Source: Bryobacterales bacterium (GTDB lineage Bacteria; Acidobacteriota; Terriglobia; Bryobacterales; Bryobacteraceae). From it: DNA of 15,785 bases. Positions within the stretch are counted from its first letter, which is position 1. Each line of letters starts with the position of its first letter. The position numbers were made by a program, and so were the translations under genes. The stretch covers positions 1 through 15,785 of the forward strand of contig PKZC01000313.1 in NCBI GenBank assembly GCA_003132905.1, in the 5' to 3' direction. The notes beneath the pieces are model-generated. The model ran no database searches. It was not told the origin of the DNA and saw only the letters and a program-made list of their open reading frames with translations. Positions 15,354 to 15,785 of this stretch are shown here, in pieces.

Positions 15354-15656
15354 ATGAGCCAGGCTGCCGTCACTTTCGAACTGGTCCGCGCGAAGCGCGA
15401 AGAGATCCAACGAATCGCGGCCAAACACGGCGCGCGGAATATCCGCGTTTTCGGCTCGGTGGCGCGCGGCGACTCAAGACCAGACAGCGACATCGATTTC
15501 TTGATCGATGTAGATCCGGTAACGAGTTCCTGGTTTCCGGGCGGCCTTATTCAGGATCTGGAGAGCGTGCTGGGAAGGCGCGTGGAAGTGGTCACTGAGC
15601 GCGGGTTGAACCATCTGATCCGGGAAGACGTGTTACGCGAGGCCGTTCCAGTTTGA
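15354..15656 (+). CDS. mntA: MNT-type minimal nucleotidyltransferase (antitoxin of a HEPN/MNT pair)
   Basis: A 100-residue DNA-polymerase-beta-like minimal nucleotidyltransferase. The motif GSVARGDSRPDSDIDFLID shows Gly34-Ser35, ten residues, then Asp46-x-Asp48 (GSx10DxD), the complete active site. In characterised pairs, MntA uses ATP to AMPylate a tyrosine of the HEPN RNase HepT and so neutralises it. The length and the C-terminal VEVVTERGLNHLIREDVLREAV are typical of the antitoxin. The stop overlaps the start of a HEPN frame in a TTGA arrangement, as usual for such operons, but that partner is broken. All active-site residues are intact, so the antitoxin may still be functional without a toxin, or may act on another HEPN protein. 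Confidence 0.9.
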   Translation: MSQAAVTFELVRAKREEIQRIAAKHGARNIRVFGSVARGDSRPDSDIDFLIDVDPVTSSWFPGGLIQDLESVLGRRVEVVTERGLNHLIREDVLREAVPV

Positions 15657-15730
15657 AGGACGACCGTTTCTATCTCCGCCACACTCTCGAATGTATTCAA
15701 CGAATCGAGGAAGACACTGGCGGCGGTTAG
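15653..15730 (+). pseudogene. Truncated HEPN (HepT-like) toxin, first 25 codons
   Basis: A TTG start overlapping the nucleotidyltransferase stop opens the frame MKDDRFYLRHTLECIQRIEE followed by DTGGG and TAG (15728-15730). This is a clear HEPN/HepT N-terminus (DUF86 type), whose full length is about 110-140 residues. The frame ends at the place where GGR(D/E)AF would follow, and none of the other two frames continues the HEPN sequence in the remaining 55 bases, so it is not a simple frameshift. The conserved Rx4-6H RNase motif and the AMPylated tyrosine lie in the lost part. The loss begins at an inverted repeat. Confidence 0.7.
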
Positions 15731-15743
15731 TATCACGACTAAC
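15726..15743. repeat. Inverted repeat at the point where HEPN similarity ends
   Basis: GTTAGT-ATCACG-ACTAAC is a perfect 6-base inverted repeat with a 6-base centre, located exactly where the HEPN gene loses its family pattern. It could be the end of an inserted element, a recombination scar or chance. The sequence beyond it to the window edge (15744-15785) is not recognised. Confidence 0.5.
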
Positions 15744-15785
15744 ATTGAGCCCAACAGTGTTCGACTGGAGCGAGCACCGTCGCCC

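Overview
The window looks like a stretch of an acidobacterial chromosome, probably the Bryobacterales/Solibacter branch. This is inferred from the gene families and style: a ccsA/hemX-hemA-hemC-cobA/hemD block, a SerC of the Methanosarcina type, a Uma2-family nuclease, a quinoprotein alcohol dehydrogenase and GC-rich coding. No rRNA or other strict marker is present, so the assignment is tentative.

Left part (1-4869). The end of an unrecognised + strand gene converges on a tight minus-strand tetrapyrrole operon, read from right to left: a CcsA/HemX-like membrane protein, hemA (glutamyl-tRNA reductase), hemC (hydroxymethylbilane synthase) and a fused uroporphyrinogen-III methyltransferase/synthase. 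The ccsA/hemA and hemC/cobA-hemD junctions are ATGA overlaps. The hemA/hemC junction instead holds four tandem copies of a 13-base unit. The operon supplies uroporphyrinogen III for haem and precorrin-2 for sirohaem.

Middle part (4870-8727). Two tandem genes for about 49-residue, apparently secreted, His/Arg-rich peptides lie here; one is a very short gene that is easy to miss. They are followed by malate dehydrogenase, a short-chain dehydrogenase and a GT87-type membrane glycosyltransferase (the last two overlap), all on the minus strand. Next to them is a debris zone with the broken N-terminus of a cyclase-family gene. Four genes of the window (ccsA, mdh, the GT87 gene and the nucleotidyltransferase) have a -10-like hexamer exactly 8 bases before the start codon and little or no ribosome binding site, the pattern expected of leaderless mRNAs.

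Right part (8728-15785). A leucine-rich-repeat protein diverges from a secreted PQQ alcohol dehydrogenase with a WDYD motif, which suggests a lanthanide site. A phosphoserine aminotransferase follows directly. It converges on a 350-residue protein made of three alternating A-B helical repeat pairs with a natural hexahistidine stretch. Then come glutaminase, a Uma2-family protein on the opposite strand, and an MNT nucleotidyltransferase whose HEPN partner is broken after about 25 codons at an inverted repeat near the window edge.

Most genes are housekeeping. The least described material is the pair of His/Arg-rich peptides, the A-B repeat protein, the 13-base junction repeat, the leaderless promoter pattern and the broken HEPN/MNT pair.
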